DNA of 64,000 bases from SZUA-320 sp963707875 (GTDB lineage Bacteria; Gemmatimonadota; Gemmatimonadetes; Gemmatimonadales; GWC2-71-9). Shown in pieces: positions 62,294 to 64,000 of the stretch. The stretch's first letter is position 1, and each line of letters begins with the position of its first letter. The stretch spans positions 806,001 to 870,000 of the forward strand of contig CAVPRU010000001.1 of NCBI GenBank assembly GCA_963707875.1. The letters are read 5' to 3'. The translations under genes were made by a program, and so were the position numbers. The notes under the pieces are model-generated. The model saw nothing but the letters and a program-made list of their open reading frames with translations, made no database searches and was not told the origin of the DNA.

Positions 62294-64000
62294 GAGAGTT
62301 CCGCCGGAAGAGGTTGGACCGGGAGCATGGCCCGGCGCCGCGTGGCCCGCAATCCGTTGGCGATCACCACCAGCGAGGCCCCAGTGTCGGCCGCGACCGC
62401 CATCCAGAGGGTCGCCAGCCCGGCCACCGCGAGCACCAGAAAGACGGCCTTGGTCAGCAGGGCGAACGCCACGTTCTGCTTGATGATCGCGACGGTGGCC
62501 CGGGACCGCGAGATGGTGCCCGCCACCTGGTCGAGGTTGTCGCCCATCAGCACGATGTCGGCGGTCTCCAGCGCCACGTGGGTGCCGGCTCCCCCCATCG
62601 CGATCCCCACGTCCGCCGAGGCCAGCGCCGGCGCATCGTTGATGCCATCCCCGACCACCGCGACCCGGACGCCCGTGGCACGCAATCCGGTGACCACCTC
62701 CTGCTTCTCCACCGGGAGCAGTGAGGCATGGACCCGGTCGATCCCGACCTCCCGCCCCACCCGTTCGGCCGCGCCGGGGTTGTCGCCGGTCAGCAGCAGG
62801 ATCTGTTTCACACCGGCCTCCCGGAGCGCCCGGACCGCCGCCGCCGCCCCGGGTCGGGCCTGGTCCGCGATCCCGATGACACCGAGGGCGGTTTCCGCCG
62901 TGGTGAGGAGCACCGCGGTACGACCCTCCCGCTCCAGGGTTTCGATCTGCTGGTGCGCCCCCTCGTGACAATTGCCGAGCGCCTCACAGACCCGAACGTT
63001 CCCGACGTAGAGTCGTCGCCCCTCCACCAGGCCGCCGGCACCCTGCCCCGGGGTCGCCGTGAACTCGGCGACGTCGGGAATCGCCAGCCCCCGATCCTCG
63101 GCCGCGCGGACGATCGCCGCGGCCACCGGATGCTCGGAGCGGCGTTCGATCCCGGCCGCGAGCCGGAGCACCTCCGCTTCACCCAGGCCGCCGATTCCGG
63201 TCACGCTGGTGACGACCGGCCGTCCCGTGGTCAGGGTACCTGTCTTGTCGAACGCCACCGTCGTCACCCGTCCGGCGGCTTCCAGCTGGCTGCCTCCCTT
63301 GATCAGTACCCCGTCCCGGGCGGCGCCGGCCAGGCCACTCACGATGGTGACCGGGGTCGAGATCACCAGGGCGCAGGGACAGGCGACGACCAGCAGGGTC
63401 AGCGCCCGGTGCAGCCAGGTCATCCAGCTGGCGTCCGCCAGCAGCGGCGGGAGCACCGCGACCAGGAGGCTGAGCCCGACGACGGCCGGGGTGTAGATCC
63501 TGGCAAACCGGTCCACGAACGTCTGGGTGGGAGCCCGCGAGGCCTGAGCGGACTCGACCGCATGGAGAATGTGGGCCAGGGTGGTGTCGTCGGAAAAATG
63601 GGTGACCCGGATCTCGAGTCCGCCGTGGGCGTTGATCGACCCCGCGAACACTTCGGCTCCGGCCTCCTTTTCCACCGGCAGTGACTCCCCCGTAATGGGC
63701 GCCTGGTCCACCGCACTTCGCCCGGTCACGACGACACCGTCCAGGGCGATCCGCTCACCCGGCCGGACGATCATCAGCTCCCCGATCTCGATCTGGTCCA
63801 CCGGCACGGTCAGATCCACCGCACCACGGCGGACCAGCGCTTCCCGGGGTGCCAGGCGGACCAGGGCACTGATGGCCCGACGGGCCCGGCCCATGGCGTA
63901 TCCCTCGAGCAGTTGCGCCACTGCAAAGAGGAACATCGCCGACGCGGCCTCGGCCCACTCCCCGATCATCGCGGCACCGATCGCGGCCAGCGTCATCAGG
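62290..64000 (-). CDS. zntA: P1B-type heavy-metal ATPase (Zn2+/Cd2+/Pb2+, ZntA-like), 5' end outside window
   Basis: At least 569 residues; the N-terminus lies past the window edge. APITGESLPVEKE (actuator), VVACPCALVISTPVT (CPC metal site in TM6), VAFDKTGTLTTG (phosphorylated Asp), SEHPVAAAIV (HP motif) and VVGDGINDAPALASADVGIAMG are intact. KQNVAFALLTKAVF and AADTGASLVVIANGLR supply the TM7 Lys and TM8 Asp of Zn/Cd/Pb pumps (P1B-2) rather than copper pumps. It exports toxic metal. The next gene, overlapping, is a DtxR-family regulator. Confidence 0.92.
   Translation of the reverse strand, partial: LMTLAAIGAAMIGEWAEAASAMFLFAVAQLLEGYAMGRARRAISALVRLAPREALVRRGAVDLTVPVDQIEIGELMIVRPGERIALDGVVVTGRSAVDQAPITGESLPVEKEAGAEVFAGSINAHGGLEIRVTHFSDDTTLAHILHAVESAQASRAPTQTFVDRFARIYTPAVVGLSLLVAVLPPLLADASWMTWLHRALTLLVVACPCALVISTPVTIVSGLAGAARDGVLIKGGSQLEAAGRVTTVAFDKTGTLTTGRPVVTSVTGIGGLGEAEVLRLAAGIERRSEHPVAAAIVRAAEDRGLAIPDVAEFTATPGQGAGGLVEGRRLYVGNVRVCEALGNCHEGAHQQIETLEREGRTAVLLTTAETALGVIGIADQARPGAAAAVRALREAGVKQILLLTGDNPGAAERVGREVGIDRVHASLLPVEKQEVVTGLRATGVRVAVVGDGINDAPALASADVGIAMGGAGTHVALETADIVLMGDNLDQVAGTISRSRATVAIIKQNVAFALLTKAVFLVLAVAGLATLWMAVAADTGASLVVIANGLRATRRRAMLPVQPLPAELS

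Noticed and set aside
61598..62971. Extended 457-codon reading of the DtxR-family gene
   Set aside because: The first 225 codons are an out-of-frame shadow of the P1B ATPase. The repressor fold begins at GTG 62293.

Overview
The window is GC-rich chromosomal DNA with strong G/C preference at third codon positions. It carries many secreted lipoproteins, Tat-exported enzymes, a TonB-dependent receptor, an Mla-type lipid transport set and a PEP-CTERM protein. This points to a diderm, metabolically versatile, probably free-living soil or sediment bacterium. Gene content and style fit Gemmatimonadota best, but that is inference; no rRNA is present to settle it. There is no phage, insertion sequence or CRISPR array.

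Layout. 1-5.66 kb (minus): start of a CoA-binding acyl-CoA synthetase, NAD-malic enzyme, an M28 peptidase and a BtuB-like receptor led by a cobalamin riboswitch. 5.9-8.65 kb: proline dehydrogenase, GH26-like lipoprotein, arsenate reductase. 8.7-11.8 kb (plus): cupredoxin lipoprotein, then a translationally coupled trio (HI0933-type flavoprotein, ATP-grasp enzyme, PqiA-like protein). 11.8-15.4 kb: a small frameshifted gene, a PEP-CTERM protein with terminators, a TPR-like membrane protein and an M20 peptidase.

15.5-31.7 kb (plus) is the most interesting region: one long catabolic operon. Its first half (GNAT, GabT-like aminotransferase, YtcJ-like amidohydrolase, GabD-like dehydrogenase, spermidine-dehydrogenase-like flavoprotein, APC permease) looks like polyamine/GABA breakdown. 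Its second half (methylmalonate-semialdehyde dehydrogenase, PreA-like dihydropyrimidine dehydrogenase, AGXT2-type aminotransferase, dihydropyrimidinase, NCS1 transporter, beta-ureidopropionase) is a complete reductive pyrimidine route to acetyl-CoA/propionyl-CoA. Both halves can meet at beta-alanine and malonate semialdehyde. From about 18.0 to 31.6 kb the reading frames are broken by more than 50 single-base indels, mostly +1 insertions. Frame recovery and retained catalytic motifs make sequence or assembly error more likely than decay.

31.8-39 kb: an IorAB molybdenum hydroxylase faces a divergent PQQ alcohol dehydrogenase, followed by a lipoprotein and a secreted esterase-SnoaL fusion. 39.0-39.3 kb: tRNA-Ala and tRNA-Gln with a terminator and a nearby direct repeat. 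39.5-44.4 kb: GMC oxidoreductase with a gluconate-dehydrogenase-type small subunit, a structured gap, and a tandem duplicate of a CelD-like acetyltransferase. 44.4-49.9 kb: MgtC/DUF4010 protein, an HD-GYP protein coupled to a HEAT-like partner, RNase Z. 49.9-53.7 kb: Tat-exported class V aminotransferase-fold protein and mlaEFD. 53.7-58.9 kb: mutY, a minus operon ending in nadE, and a small phosphatase. 58.9-64 kb: DUF4384-like secreted protein, SnoaL and DinB proteins, and a DtxR-family regulator coupled to a P1B metal ATPase cut by the window edge.
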